From positions 124,001 through 188,000 of the forward strand of contig NZ_JAANOY010000002.1 of assembly GCF_011320095.1 (NCBI RefSeq): a stretch of 64,000 nucleotides of DNA. Direction: 5' to 3'. A program made the position numbers and the translations under genes. This stretch comes from Cognatiluteimonas telluris. Its GTDB lineage: Bacteria > Pseudomonadota > Gammaproteobacteria > Xanthomonadales > Xanthomonadaceae. Under the pieces are notes generated by a model, which was not told where the DNA came from, made no database searches, and saw only the letters and a list, made by a program, of their open reading frames with translations. Every line of letters starts with the position of its first letter. Position 1 is the stretch's first letter. Below, one piece after another: positions 41,335-55,656 of the stretch.

Positions 41335-42296
41335 GCCGCGTCTCCACGTGCAGGCTGCCGCGAAAGACCGGCCAGCGGCTTTCGCCAAATGCGCCAGCGC
41401 TGCGACCGCTCGACCAGGCAGACACTGCCATCGGCGAAATCCAGCACAAGCCGTGACACGATGCCCCGTCGGTTGCACCGCAATGCCGGTAGCAGCCAGT
41501 CGCCTGCGATGCAGTCGAGATCCCGCGCGTCGCGAAGGTCGAGCAGGGTGTCGAGTACTGGATCGGCAAAGCCCGCCCTGGGCGCATGCCCGACTCCGGC
41601 GGCGCGCGCGAGAGCCACGAGCATGGCGTCGTCCGACAGCACCATCCGCCCGGCGCAACGCACGGCATCGGGCGAGGCGCCGGCGCCCCAGAACCACAAT
41701 GCATTGATTGGCGGCTTTCCGGCCGCAATGCGCCGCGCATTCCATGGATGGTTGTGCAACGTCACCTGGATGTCGCTGTCCAGCGCGCGCCAGCGCCTGG
41801 CAACGGCATCGCTCTCGCGCGGCATGAAGTCGAACAGGTCCGCTCCCAGGGCATCCTCGGGATCCGCGAAGTCGGGCAACGTGGAACCAGTTGGCATCCG
41901 CAGGTACCAGCGCGACGGATCCGGCGCGTCGAGCGCGAAGCCGGCATCACCGAACACCGGGCGCAAGGCAGGCAGGAGCGCATCGACATCCGCCTGCGTG
42001 GGCTGCAGGCGCCCGCCGCAGGCCATCAGGCGCGCGCCATTGATGTCAGGTCGGACCCAGGCCGGATCGGCGCGCAGCCAGGTCGCGCCGGCGACGTCGC
42101 CGACGTCCAGTGCGCGCGTCATCGCCGCCACTGGCCAGCCTCGCGGGATGATATCGAAGCTGCGCTGCAGTTGTGCCCGTTCGCCGGTTTCGCCATGCGC
42201 ATGCCAGTCCGCCCGCCCCAGCGCCTTGCCGAGCGTCGGCGGCAGGGAACCGGGAAGCCGTTCGCTGGCCGGCAACAGCAGCGTCAGCGTCGGCAT
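41331..42296 (-). CDS. rpfE: RpfE-type regulatory protein
   Basis: This 321-residue protein matches the rpfE product of the Xanthomonas rpf region, annotated there as a regulatory or phosphoglycerate-mutase-related protein. Conserved blocks are the N-terminal LTLLLPASERLPG, WLRADPAWVRPDINGARLMA, LHNHPWNARRIAAGKPPINA with the following LWFWGAGASP, and a C-terminal WLLPALRCNRRG. The NxHPxN..R....PINxxWFWG pattern is diagnostic. It contains no complete metal-binding set of the phosphoglycerate mutase fold that I can identify, so enzymatic activity is doubtful. It is placed between greA (9 bases upstream) and recJ (4-base overlap). Confidence 0.88.
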   Translation of the reverse strand: MPTLTLLLPASERLPGSLPPTLGKALGRADWHAHGETGERAQLQRSFDIIPRGWPVAAMTRALDVGDVAGATWLRADPAWVRPDINGARLMACGGRLQPTQADVDALLPALRPVFGDAGFALDAPDPSRWYLRMPTGSTLPDFADPEDALGADLFDFMPRESDAVARRWRALDSDIQVTLHNHPWNARRIAAGKPPINALWFWGAGASPDAVRCAGRMVLSDDAMLVALARAAGVGHAPRAGFADPVLDTLLDLRDARDLDCIAGDWLLPALRCNRRGIVSRLVLDFADGSVCLVERSQRWRIWRKPLAGLSRQPARGDAA

Positions 42297-42305
42297 CCGG
42301 CGCGA

Positions 42306-42778
42306 TCAGCCGAGGTAGCGGACGCCGACGATCTCGTACTCGCGTTGCCCCGCCGGCGCATCGATCGTCACCGCATCGCCCTCGAACTTGCCGATCAGCG
42401 CGCGCGCCACTGGCGACGAGATCGCGATCATGCCCTGCTTGATGTCCGCCTCCAGGTCGCCGACGATCTGGTAGGTCTTCTGCTCGTCGGTCTCGGTATC
42501 GGCCAAGTCCACCGTGGCGCCGAATACGACCTTCGAACCGGCGTTGAGGGTGGCGACGTCGATCAGCTGGGCGTTGGACAACTCGGATTCGAGCTGCTTG
42601 ATGCGGCCTTCGATGAAGCTTTGCTGGTCGCGCGCGGCGTGGTATTCGGCGTTTTCCTTGAGGTCGCCGTGCGCGCGCGCTTCGGCGATCGCGGCGATCA
42701 CGGCCGGACGCTTCACCGACTTCAGTTCTTCCAGTTCGGCGCGCAGGCGCTGGGCGCCCTTGACCGTCAATGGGGCTC

Positions 42779-42782
<4 letters not shown>
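42306..42782 (-). CDS. greA: Transcription elongation factor GreA
   Basis: This 158-residue factor rescues backtracked RNA polymerase by stimulating transcript cleavage. The N-terminal coiled coil ([19 protein letters not shown], with the acidic-tip region [20 protein letters not shown]) and the C-terminal FKBP-like domain ([36 protein letters not shown]) match the family. The start codon overlaps the stop of carB (ATGA), placing greA in the carB transcript as in many gammaproteobacteria. An upstream in-frame extension overlaps carB and is not conserved. Confidence 0.97.
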
Positions 42783-46021
<3,239 letters not shown>

Positions 46022-46058
46022 GGTCGGGCTGGGTCCGTGTTTCCTGCTGGGCTGGCGG

Positions 46059-47951
46059 TCAGTGCTTCGCGCCGGGACCGATGTACTTGTCGAAGAATCC
46101 GAGCATCGTCTCGTACAGGCTGATGTTGTGCTCCGGCAGCTGGAAGCCGTGCGGTTCCTTCGGCTCGATCATGACGATCTCCGGCTTCTTGCCAACCTTT
46201 TCCATGCGGTCGACCAGCTCATGGAGGTTCTGGATCGGCACCCGCACATCCTTGCCGCCGTGGGCCAGCATGACCGGCACCTTGATCTTCTCGACGTTGA
46301 ACGCGGGAGACTGCTGGTGGCGTTCGGTGAGCGTCGCGGGAAGGACCTCATCGAGGTAGTTCTTGCCGAAGTCGGACTCCGCGGTGTCGCTGGAGGTGCG
46401 CTGGATCTCGAAGTCGTAAACGCCCGCGTAGCCAACGGTGCATTTGTACAGGTCGGGCTCGCGCTCGACGCTCATCAGCGCGGCATAGCCGCCATACGAT
46501 CCGCCGTAGATGCAGACACGGTCCTTGTCGACGATTCCGTTGGCGACCAGGTAGCGGACCGAGTCGGTCAGGTCGTCCTGCATGAGGGTGCCCCACTTCC
46601 GGTATCCGGCACGCTGGTAGGCATCTCCATAGCCACCGGAGCCGCGGTAGTTGATCTGCAGGACCGCGTAGCCGCGATTGGCGAAGAGCTGAACCTGGGG
46701 CTCGTAGGCCCAGACGTCGCGAACGCCATGCGGACCGCCATGCGGGTGCACGATCAGCGGAAGGTTCTTGCCGCTGCTTCCTTTCGGGATCGTCAGGTAG
46801 CCGTGGATGGTGGCCCCGTCGCGGGTCTTGATGTTCACCGGCTGCATGGCGGACATCGCCGCCGGATCGATCCACTCGCGCGACGACAGCAGGTAGGTCG
46901 CCTTGCCGGCCTGGGTGTCGTAGAGGTACGACTCCGGCGGCGCACGGTCGCTGTAGGTGCTGAACGAGACGAAGCGTCCGTCGTCCGAGATGCCGTTGAA
47001 GGCAAGCGACTTGTTCGGAAACGCATTGATCAATCCCGCATAGACCTTCGATTCTGGATTGGTCTTGTCGACGAAGTCCCAGCGCGGCAAGCCATCCTGG
47101 TACTGCACCGCAAGCAGCGTCTTGCCATCGCTGGAAAACAGGTAGTCGAACGGATCGACCACCGGATCCGAAGACAGCGCGGTTTCCGCGCCGCTCTCCG
47201 GATCGACGCTCACGACCTTCGCGGGGCCGCCATTCTCGTCGCGCAGCATGATCACGTGCTTGTCGTCGGAGGCCATCGCCACCGGGCTATAGACGCCCGC
47301 CTGGCCCTTGGCGACCTCGTGCACCAGCGTCCAGCTGTCGCCGTCGCGCCGGTAGACCACCGAGGAGCCATCGCGCATCTGCCCGACGGCGTAGCGCACG
47401 TTGTGGTTGTGGTCCAGCACGAAGTCGCCGTAATCGATCGGCGCCGTCGCCACGGTCACGGTCCGTCCGTTATTGACGTTGAGCTTGAAAAGGAAGGCGT
47501 TGTCGATCGATCGCTCGACCAGGATGGTGTCGGGGTCTTCGCGGGTCAGGCTGACGATGTTGTAGTAGGCGCCGTTGGGAATGTCGATGCGTCCGGTCCC
47601 GTCGATGTTGGACGCGTACATGTCGCCCTTCTGCACCCGCTGGTCGAGGCTGCCGAGCTTGATGCTGACGTGGAACAGCAATCGGTGGTCGTTGGCCCAG
47701 GCGACGCCGTTGAAGTGGCGATTCACGCCGTAGTCCCACTTGCCGATCAGCTTCATGTCGGCGATCCGCAAAACCGCCAGGACGCTGCGGTCCGACTGCG
47801 GGACGACCACCGCGATGTGCTTGCCGTCCGGGGACAGCGTCACGCCTTCGAAGGCGGCTTCGCGGAAGAAGTCACCGATGGGGATTTCCTTGGCCGCGGC
47901 GAGCGAGGAGACGGCGACCAACCCCAACAACATCCATTTCAAGAACTTCAC
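46059..47951 (-). CDS. Exported S9-family (prolyl oligopeptidase) dipeptidyl peptidase
   Basis: This 630-residue serine peptidase has a signal peptide ([19 protein letters not shown]), a seven-bladed beta-propeller domain (about residues 25-370) and a C-terminal alpha/beta hydrolase domain. The nucleophile is the Ser of [10 protein letters not shown], with the Asp in [10 protein letters not shown] and the His in [11 protein letters not shown]. Such enzymes release dipeptides or process oligopeptides in the periplasm. GTG at 47951, preceded by AGGGGGA, is chosen over an ATG 27 bases upstream because it removes a charged N-terminal extension. The gene lies between carA (28 bases) and carB (37 bases) on the same strand, an unusual place. 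Confidence 0.93.
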   Translation of the reverse strand: MKFLKWMLLGLVAVSSLAAAKEIPIGDFFREAAFEGVTLSPDGKHIAVVVPQSDRSVLAVLRIADMKLIGKWDYGVNRHFNGVAWANDHRLLFHVSIKLGSLDQRVQKGDMYASNIDGTGRIDIPNGAYYNIVSLTREDPDTILVERSIDNAFLFKLNVNNGRTVTVATAPIDYGDFVLDHNHNVRYAVGQMRDGSSVVYRRDGDSWTLVHEVAKGQAGVYSPVAMASDDKHVIMLRDENGGPAKVVSVDPESGAETALSSDPVVDPFDYLFSSDGKTLLAVQYQDGLPRWDFVDKTNPESKVYAGLINAFPNKSLAFNGISDDGRFVSFSTYSDRAPPESYLYDTQAGKATYLLSSREWIDPAAMSAMQPVNIKTRDGATIHGYLTIPKGSSGKNLPLIVHPHGGPHGVRDVWAYEPQVQLFANRGYAVLQINYRGSGGYGDAYQRAGYRKWGTLMQDDLTDSVRYLVANGIVDKDRVCIYGGSYGGYAALMSVEREPDLYKCTVGYAGVYDFEIQRTSSDTAESDFGKNYLDEVLPATLTERHQQSPAFNVEKIKVPVMLAHGGKDVRVPIQNLHELVDRMEKVGKKPEIVMIEPKEPHGFQLPEHNISLYETMLGFFDKYIGPGAKH

Positions 47952-47979
47952 AAATCCCCCTTTTGGAGTCGAACGCAAA

Positions 47980-49110
47980 TCAACGGGTGTGCATCAGTGA
48001 CACGAAACGATCGAACAGGTACGCGACGTCGCGCGGGCCCGGCGACGCTTCGGGATGCCCCTGGAAGGAAAACGCCGGCGCGTCGGTCAACGCGATCCCC
48101 TGGTTGCTGCCGTCGAACAGCGAGCGATGGGTGACGCGGGCGTTCGCGGGCAGCGTGGCCTCGTCGACGGCGAAGCCATGGTTCTGGCTGGTGATCAGGA
48201 CCCGGCCCGTGTCCAGGTCGATGACCGGATGGTTGGCGCCATGGTGGCCGAACTTCATCTTCAGCGTGCTCGCGCCCAATGCAAGGCCAAGCAACTGGTG
48301 GCCCAGGCAGATGCCGTACAGCGGGATCTTCCGCGCGATGAACTCGCGGGTCGCGGCGATGGCGTAGTCGCACGGTGCCGGGTCGCCGGGGCCGTTGGAC
48401 AACAGCACGCCATCGGGCTTGAGCGCGAGCACCTCCGACGCAGGCGTTCGCGCCGGGACGACGGTGATGTCGCAGCCGCGGTCGGCCAGCATGCGCAGGA
48501 TGTTGAGCTTGGTGCCGAAATCGTAGGCCACCACGCGATAACGACCGTCGGTGCGATTGAAAACATTGCGGTCCAGGTCCAGCGTGCCCGCTTGCCATGG
48601 ATAGGACTCCCTGGCACAGACATCCTTCGCCAGGTCCATGCCTTTGAGCCCCGGGAACTTGCGCGCCGCCTCGATCGCGGCATCGACATCGATGGAATCG
48701 CCGGCCATCAACGCGCCGTTCTGGGCGCCGCGATCGCGCAGCAGTCGCGTGAGCTTGCGGGTGTCGATGCCGGAGATCGCCACCACGCCGCGCTGCGCGA
48801 GCCATTGCGGCAGTGCGACCTCGTTGCGCCAGCTCGATGGCCGCCGCGGCACGTCGCGGACGATCAGCCCAGCGGCCCAGGCACGGGTGGATTCGTCGTC
48901 CGCCGCGGTGCAGCCGGTGTTGCCGATGTGCGGGTACGTCAGGGTGACGATCTGACGGGCATAGGAAGGATCGGTGAGGATTTCCTGGTAGCCGGTCATC
49001 GCCGTGTTGAACACGACTTCACCGACCGCCAGTCCTGGTGCGCCCACGGATTCGCCCTCGAAGAGGGTGCCGTCTTCGAGCGCAAGGATGGCGGGTTGGG
49101 TCACGGGCAT
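47980..49110 (-). CDS. carA: Carbamoyl-phosphate synthase small (glutaminase) subunit
   Basis: This 376-residue subunit hydrolyses glutamine and passes ammonia to CarB. The N-terminal CPSase_sm domain ([40 protein letters not shown]) is followed by a class I glutamine amidotransferase. The nucleophile Cys is in [17 protein letters not shown], and the His-Glu pair is in [13 protein letters not shown]. The ATG at 49110 with GAGGCG upstream fits the family length. dapB lies 200 bases upstream and the S9 peptidase 28 bases downstream on the same strand. Confidence 0.97.
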   Translation of the reverse strand: MPVTQPAILALEDGTLFEGESVGAPGLAVGEVVFNTAMTGYQEILTDPSYARQIVTLTYPHIGNTGCTAADDESTRAWAAGLIVRDVPRRPSSWRNEVALPQWLAQRGVVAISGIDTRKLTRLLRDRGAQNGALMAGDSIDVDAAIEAARKFPGLKGMDLAKDVCARESYPWQAGTLDLDRNVFNRTDGRYRVVAYDFGTKLNILRMLADRGCDITVVPARTPASEVLALKPDGVLLSNGPGDPAPCDYAIAATREFIARKIPLYGICLGHQLLGLALGASTLKMKFGHHGANHPVIDLDTGRVLITSQNHGFAVDEATLPANARVTHRSLFDGSNQGIALTDAPAFSFQGHPEASPGPRDVAYLFDRFVSLMHTR

Positions 49111-49310
49111 CGCCTCGGGCTGCGGTGATCCTTCGGCTGTGCCGCGCATTGCGCAGGCTGCAGCAAGGCACGGACGCGGTGTGGACCGGTCCGTGCTGGC
49201 GGAAGGTGCCAGATCGGGGAATCAGGGCGAGCGGGAATTCTACCGGCGCATGGACGCCGACGCCAGCGCGGCGACGCCGGCACCGGATCGGCCCACCCCG
49301 GCGACAGGGG

Positions 49311-50039
49311 TCAACCGATCACGTCGGCAAGCGAATAGCGGCCCGGCGCGCGTCCCGCGAGCCGCACGGCCGCATGCAATGCGCCGCTGGCGAACACGTC
49401 GCGGGTGCTGGCGCGGTGGACCAGTTCAAGGCGTTCCCCGTGCCCGGTGAACTGCACCAGGTGCTCGCCGACGATGTCGCCGGCGCGAAGCGAGGCATAC
49501 CGCGGGCGGCCTCCCTGAGCCTGGACGGCGTCCCCGAGGGTCAATGCGGTGCCTGAGGGCGCGTCGCGCTTACCGGCATGGTGGGACTCGACGATGTCGC
49601 AGTCCCAGTCCGGTAGCGCATGCGCGGCTCGGGCAACCAGGTCGCGCAGCACGGCGACACCCAGGCTGAAGTTGGATGCCCACAGGATCGGGATCCGCCG
49701 GGCCGCCACTTCCAGCGCGCCGCGTTGCGCGTCGTCGAGGCCCGTTGTCCCCGAAACCAGTGATGCATTGCGCTCGAGGCAAACGGCCAGCACCCCATCG
49801 AAGGCCTGGGGAAGGCTGAAATCGATCGCGACATCGAAGGCGGGTACGGTGCCGAGTTCATCGCCCCCGTAACGCGGCACGCCCTCGAAGACCCGCTGCC
49901 CCACCGTCCGGGAAACCGCAGCGACCACATCCATATCCGTGCGCGCGGCCGCCAATCGAAGCAGCGCCTGCCCCATGCGTCCGTTGGCGCCGTGGATCAG
50001 GATCCGGCATGGGAGTGCATTGGTTCTGTCGTCGTTCAT
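49311..50039 (-). CDS. dapB: 4-hydroxy-tetrahydrodipicolinate reductase
   Basis: This 242-residue NAD(P)H-dependent enzyme belongs to the lysine and diaminopimelate pathway. It has N-terminal nucleotide-binding ILIHGANGRMGQALL, FDVAIDFSLPQAFDG, SLVSGTTGLDDAQ, ILWASNFSLGVAVL and the catalytic CDIVESHHAGKRDAPSGTAL (His-His, Lys). It is slightly shorter than the about 270-residue E. coli enzyme but keeps all motifs. It heads the minus-strand dapB-carA-peptidase-carB-greA-rpfE-recJ series; dnaJ normally lies upstream in relatives, but here the tyrosinase pair is interposed. Confidence 0.96.
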   Translation of the reverse strand: MNDDRTNALPCRILIHGANGRMGQALLRLAAARTDMDVVAAVSRTVGQRVFEGVPRYGGDELGTVPAFDVAIDFSLPQAFDGVLAVCLERNASLVSGTTGLDDAQRGALEVAARRIPILWASNFSLGVAVLRDLVARAAHALPDWDCDIVESHHAGKRDAPSGTALTLGDAVQAQGGRPRYASLRAGDIVGEHLVQFTGHGERLELVHRASTRDVFASGALHAAVRLAGRAPGRYSLADVIG

Positions 50040-50420
50040 CTTGTCAGGCTAGCGGTCGGGTGCCGCGCCCACAAGCGGTGCACGGTCCTGGCCATTGCGC
50101 GTGCAGATGCCCTCGCATTTTCCCCGCCAACGCGGAGTCAGCCTCCTGAATGGCCCGACGGCCACCGGACGCGGAAGCCGCGCGCTTCCGGGCGAAGATT
50201 GACCTTGCTCTCACCCCACACGCGTTTTCATAGCTGCGTAACGAAATCACCACGTGGCCCGAACCGCAGGGCGATGCCCTCGCGATCCGGCCGACAGGGT
50301 GCCGCGATCCAGCGCCGTTGCCTACGCCGCTTCGCCTGATCAATGCAATACGACGCTGGCCAGCCACACGGTCGCCGTCGCCGCCGGCAGTGCTGCCGGC
50401 GTCAACAGGGAGAACGCAAC
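50040..50420. other. Gap upstream of the first tyrosinase gene
   Basis: These 381 bases between divergent dapB and the first tyrosinase contain no convincing gene. TTGACC at 50199-50204 is a possible -35 element for the plus strand, but no good -10 follows. The last 20 bases contain the GGGAGAA ribosome-binding site of the tyrosinase gene. Confidence 0.5.
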
Positions 50421-51926
50421 ATGAGTTCCATCAGCCGCCGCAGTTTCGTCAAGGGCCTCGCCGCATTGCCGCTGGCGATGAGCATTCCACGTCGGGCGAT
50501 GGGGGCCACGCTGCGCATCCGATACGACATCGCCAGTCCGGAGGGCGCGCAGATGATGGCCCTGTATGCCGACGCCGTTGCCCGGATGAAGACCATGGGG
50601 CCGGACAATCCGATGAGCTGGATGTGGCAGTGGTATACCCATTTCGTCAACGGCACCACGAGCAAGACAGCCGAGATGGATCGTGTCTTCGGCACCACGA
50701 ATCCCACCGGCCGCTCGCTGGCGGATGAAACCTGGAATACGTGCCAATCCCACTCGGGGCAGAACTCCAACAACTTCCTGCCCTGGCACCGCCTCTACAT
50801 CTACTACTTCGAGCGGATCGTGCGCGAGATCTGCGGCCATCCGGAATTCACCCTGCCGTACTGGAACTACACCTCGTCCGATCCCGCGCAGCGCGGCGTC
50901 TTGCCGATCCAGTTCCGCATGCCTGACGATCCGTTGTATTCCAGCTTGTACGTCGACACGCGCGGTTCGCTGGCCAACAGCGGCCAGCCGATCCAGACCA
51001 GCCAGCCTGGCGACCCGATGGACATCACCGACCCGATGCTCAAGACCAGCTACAGCACGGTCGGCAGCGTGCAGGGCTTCTGCCGCGCGGTCGACAGTGG
51101 CATCCACGGACGCATCCACGTCCTGACCGGCACCAGCAAGGACATGGGCGCGGTCCCGTACGCCGGCCAGGACCCGTTGTTCTTCGTCCACCACGCCAAT
51201 ATCGATCGCATGTGGGCGAGCTGGAACAAGAACGGCGGCAGGAACCCATCGACCACCGAAACCTGGACCCAGCGCAGCTTCGTCTTCGCCGACGTCAATG
51301 GCGCGCGCGCGTCGCGCAAGCTGTCCACGGGCTTCAGCATTCTGGGCATGGGCTACGACTACGACGTCAAGATCCCCAAGCCCGCGGCACCTGAGACCAC
51401 GTCCACGTCCACGATGACCATGATGGCCGCAGCCGCTGCTGGCAGCAGCGCGCGGTCGACCCTGGTGGCCAAGTCGGGCGGCGCGGCCCACCTCGGCACG
51501 ACAACCGTCAAGGCGCGCCTGCTGCCGGTTGCGGGCACCCGGTCCACCCGTGTACTCGGCCTGGATCCCAGCGACGGGCGGCATACTTACCTGGTGGTCA
51601 AGGACCTGCACACCTGGTCGCAGCCGGAAGTGCTGTACCACCTGTACCTGACGCCGCCCAGCGGCAAGATGGGGCTCAGCCCGGCCGTCTACGTCGGCGC
51701 GATCAATTTCTTCGACGCCGAGTTCCACGACCATGGCAACATGAAGATGGATACCGCGCTGGGGGAGAACTTCTTCAGCTTCGACGTGACCAGGGTGCTG
51801 CAGGCGATCGCGCGCAGCGGGGATCCAAGCGCGGCTGGCGCCCTGCAACTGAGCTTCGTCCCGGGGGGCAAGGCCAACGCCAGCGCCAAGCCGCTGGTGG
51901 CGACGATCGAGTTGGTGCGCCAGTAG
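50421..51926 (+). CDS. Tat-exported tyrosinase/polyphenol oxidase with C-terminal lid domain
   Basis: This 501-residue type-3 copper oxidase oxidises phenols to quinones. A Tat signal (SRRSFVKGLAALPLAMSI) exports it folded with copper. The CuA site includes the His of CQSHSGQ and the FLPWHRLYIYYFERIV helix; CuB includes HGRIHVLTG and DPLFFVHHANIDRMWASW. PYWNYTSSDP lies between them. A C-terminal domain from about residue 370 has RVLGLDPSDGRHTYLVVKDL and ENFFSFDVTRVL, which recalls the KFDV domain that shields the site in plant polyphenol oxidases. GGGAGAA precedes the ATG. No caddie gene is adjacent. Likely melanin or quinone formation in the periplasm. Confidence 0.92.
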   Translation: MSSISRRSFVKGLAALPLAMSIPRRAMGATLRIRYDIASPEGAQMMALYADAVARMKTMGPDNPMSWMWQWYTHFVNGTTSKTAEMDRVFGTTNPTGRSLADETWNTCQSHSGQNSNNFLPWHRLYIYYFERIVREICGHPEFTLPYWNYTSSDPAQRGVLPIQFRMPDDPLYSSLYVDTRGSLANSGQPIQTSQPGDPMDITDPMLKTSYSTVGSVQGFCRAVDSGIHGRIHVLTGTSKDMGAVPYAGQDPLFFVHHANIDRMWASWNKNGGRNPSTTETWTQRSFVFADVNGARASRKLSTGFSILGMGYDYDVKIPKPAAPETTSTSTMTMMAAAAAGSSARSTLVAKSGGAAHLGTTTVKARLLPVAGTRSTRVLGLDPSDGRHTYLVVKDLHTWSQPEVLYHLYLTPPSGKMGLSPAVYVGAINFFDAEFHDHGNMKMDTALGENFFSFDVTRVLQAIARSGDPSAAGALQLSFVPGGKANASAKPLVATIELVRQ

Positions 51927-51956
51927 CACTGCAAGCCTCGTTCCGCCGCATCCATG

Positions 51957-51986
51957 AGGGCCGCCAGAGTGCGGCCCTCTTTTTTC
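51957..51986 (+). terminator. Strong rho-independent terminator after the first tyrosinase
   Basis: AGGGCCGC (51957-51964) pairs with GCGGCCCT (51971-51978) around CAGAGT, followed by a C and a run of T residues to 51986. It separates the two tyrosinase genes transcriptionally. Confidence 0.88.
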
Positions 51987-52256
51987 GTGCGCGGGCGTCA
52001 CGGGATGGCGTCCAGCATGGCCGCATGCCCACGATGCGAGCAGGACACGCAGCAGCCGTTGCGATGCCGTCATCGGCGCGCCTGTGGATCGCCGTTGCAA
52101 CCGTCGGTGGCGCGGCGCTGGTTCGCACGCGCTGGAATGCCAGTTGCTTGACCTGCATCAATTCGATGACCCGGCGTGTCGGCAGACTCGGTCCCGGCAT
52201 CGGGGCGTGCGCCCGGCCAGTCGCCTTCACATCGTTGATCCACGAGGCGCTCATCA

Positions 52257-53788
52257 ATGAAACTCCATCCCGACAACCGGAACGGTCCAGCGTCGATCGA
52301 TCGACGCAACCTCATCAAGGCACTTGTCGCAGCGCCGCTCGCCTGCGGCCTGCCCATGGTCGCGAGCGCCAGTACGCCGCTCGTGCGCTACGACGCAGCC
52401 AGCGCGGCAGGGCGCGAGATGCTGGCGATCTATGCCGATGCGGTCACGCGCATGCAAGCGCTCGGCGACAACAATCCGATGGGCTGGTTGTGGCAGTGGT
52501 ACGAGCACTTCGTCGACGGTACGACATCCAAGTCGGCCGAGATCACCCGCATCTTCGGCAGCGCCCCGTCGGCCGCGCGCACGCTCGCCGGTCAGACCTG
52601 GGATACATGCCAGTCGCACTCCGGACAGAACGCGAACAACTTCCTGCCATGGCATCGCCTGTTCGTGTGGTACTTCGAGCGCATTGTCCGGCAGGTCAGC
52701 GGCCGTGCGGATTTCACGCTGCCCTATTGGGACTACACGTCGAGCGATCCGGCCAAGCGCGGGGTCCTGCCGCCGCAGTTCCTCATGCCGACGGATCCGG
52801 TGTTCCACAGCCTCTACCGGCCGGAGCGCACGTCGCTTGCCAACAACGGGCTGCCGATCCAGAAGTACCAGCCGGGCGATCCGATGGATATCAGCGCGGC
52901 GATGGCGAAAGCCAACTACAGCACCATCGGCAGCGTGCAGGGGTTCTGCCGGGCCATCGACTCTGGCATCCATGGCCGCATCCATGTCCTGGTCGGGACC
53001 AGCAAAGGCATGGGTTCGGTCCCCTACGCGGCGCGCGACCCGCTGTTCTGGGTGCACCACAGCAACATCGACCGCATGTGGACCAGCTGGAACCGCAACG
53101 GCGGCCAGAATCCAACGACTGCCACGTGGGCGACCAAGGCGTTCGTGTTCGCCGACACCAATGGGTCGGGTGCCACGCGCAAGCTCAACAGCGCGTTCAG
53201 CGCCTCCAGCCTGGGTTACGCGTACGACAGCTACATACCGCCGACGTCATCCAGTTACCTCACGGCCACTTCGGCTCCGGCGCTGGCGTCGGGCCTGTCG
53301 ACCACGGCTGCGGACCGCAGGCAGACGCTCGCGCGGGCGGCCGCCGGTGCGACCCTCGGCGCAGGCCCGGTCAGCGTGCAACTGGCGCGCCTGGCCGGCG
53401 CGCCGCGCGCCGCCGTCCTCGGCCTGGATCCGGCGCATCCGCAGCGCCACGCCTACCTGGTGCTCAAGGACCTGCACGCGTGGGGGCAACCGGAGTGCTG
53501 TACTACGTCTACCTGCGGCCCGGCGATGGCTCCGGCGCGCTGGGCCAAGACACCTATGTCGGCGACATCAATTTCTTCGATGCCGAATTCCACGACCACG
53601 GCGGTGGCACGATGGACGAAGCACTGGGCGAGAATTTCTACAGTTTCGATGTCACGCCGCAGCTGCGACGCCTCGCCAATGCGGGCCGCCGCTCGAGCGA
53701 CAGCCTGCTGGTGACGCTGGTCCCTGGCGGGCGCCCCACCCCGGGCGCCGATCCGCTGGTGGCGACGATCGAACTGGTGCTGCAATGA
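52257..53788 (+). pseudogene. Second Tat-exported tyrosinase, frameshifted near the 3' end
   Basis: This is a paralogue of the upstream tyrosinase, very similar throughout. It has a twin-arginine start (IDRRNLIKALVAAPLACGL), CuA CQSHSGQNANNFLPWHRLF, CuB HGRIHVLVG and DPLFWVHHSNIDRMWTSW. One base is missing about 53495, between the codons for Glu of WGQPE and the following VLYYVYL, judged by alignment with the paralogue. In the raw frame the protein ends out of frame after 485 residues with an unrelated tail; restoring one base gives about 510 residues ending FYSFDVTPQL...IELVLQ at 53788. The copper domain is untouched, only the C-terminal lid is altered. A sequencing error is a real alternative. 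Confidence 0.85.
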
Positions 53789-53842
53789 CCTTCTGATGCA
53801 GCGAAGCGGGCGAGGCACGCGTAGGCCTTCGCTCCACCGGCG

Positions 53843-54972
53843 TCAGGACACCATGCGCCCCCAGAATCCCTTGACGCCGTCGAGGAAGGTCGATGACCTG
53901 GGCGAATGCCGGCGTGCGTTTTCGCCCGTGAACGTCGCCTCGAACTGCTCCAGCAGCGTGCGCTGTTCCGGGGTCAGGTTGACCGGGGTTTCCACCACCA
54001 CCTTGCAGTACAGGTCGCCGGGTTTGCGGCTGCGCACCGACTTGACGCCCTTGTCGCGCAGGCGGAACACCTTGCCGGTCTGGGTCTCGGCGGGGATGCG
54101 GATTTCGGTTTCGCCAGCGAGCGTCGGCACGCGCACGCTGTCGCCCAGCGCCGCCTGCGCAATGCGGATGGGCACGTCGCAATGCAGGTCGTCGCCGTCG
54201 CGCTGGAAGATCGCGTGCGGCCGCACGCGCACCTCGACGTAAAGGTCGCCCGGCGGCGTGCCGGCGGGTCCGGCTTCGCCTTCTCCGGCAAGCCGGATGC
54301 GATCGCCATTGTCGACACCGGCCGGAATCTTCACCGACAGCTTCTTTTCCTCCTCCACCCGCCCTGCCCCATGGCAGACCTTGCACGGGTGCGCGATCGT
54401 CTGGCCGCGGCCGCCGCAGTGCGGGCAAGGCTGGGTCATGGCGAAGATGCCACGCTGCATGCGCACCTGGCCTCGGCCATGGCAGGTCGCGCAGGTATCG
54501 ATCCTGCCGTCTTCCGATCCGGTGGATGCACAGGGCGCGCATGGCACCAGGGTCGGGATCTCGATCTGCTTCTCGGTACCACCGACGGCGTCCTCGAGGT
54601 CGAGTTCCATCACGTAACCGATGTCGGCCCCGCGTCGCGCGCCACGTCCGGGCGCCGCGCCACCGCCGAAGATATTGCCGAAGATGTCGCCGAAGATGTC
54701 GCCCATGTCGGCGTAGCCGGCGCCCGGGCCGCCACCACCGCCCATGCCGTGCTCGAACGCGGCGTGTCCCTGCGCGTCGTACCGGCGCCGCTTGGACGGG
54801 TCGGACAGGACTTCATAGGCTTCCTTGCACTCCTTGAACGCTTCCAGCGCGACCGTGTCGCCGGGATTGCGATCCGGGTGGTGCTTCATCGCGCAGCGGC
54901 GATAGGCCTTCTTCAGGTCCTCGTCGGACACATCGCGGGAGACACCAAGGGTTTCGTAGTAATCGCGCTTGC

Positions 54973-54976
<4 letters not shown>
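53843..54976 (-). CDS. dnaJ: Chaperone DnaJ
   Basis: This 377-residue Hsp40 co-chaperone activates the DnaK ATPase. The J domain (residues 1-70) carries the HPD tripeptide in [12 protein letters not shown] Gly/Phe-rich region ([18 protein letters not shown]) follows, then a zinc-binding domain with four CxxC motifs: [20 protein letters not shown] and CKVCHGAG. The first motif (CAPCASTGS) lacks the usual Gly of CxxCxGxG. The substrate-binding C-terminal domains follow. The ATG overlaps the stop of the TMEM175-like gene (ATGA), so dnaJ translation is coupled to that gene rather than to dnaK. Confidence 0.97.
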
Positions 54977-55590
<614 letters not shown>

Positions 55591-55656
55591 TCCACCGGTC
55601 CCCTACGACAAACGGGCGCCCGTGACCGGACGCCCGCTGGCTTGCCTGTCCGTCGA

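Noticed and set aside
52025-53788. Separate gene in the frame that carries the end of the second tyrosinase
   Set aside because: Only its last about 100 codons are meaningful and they continue the tyrosinase after the frameshift; the rest is out-of-frame translation.
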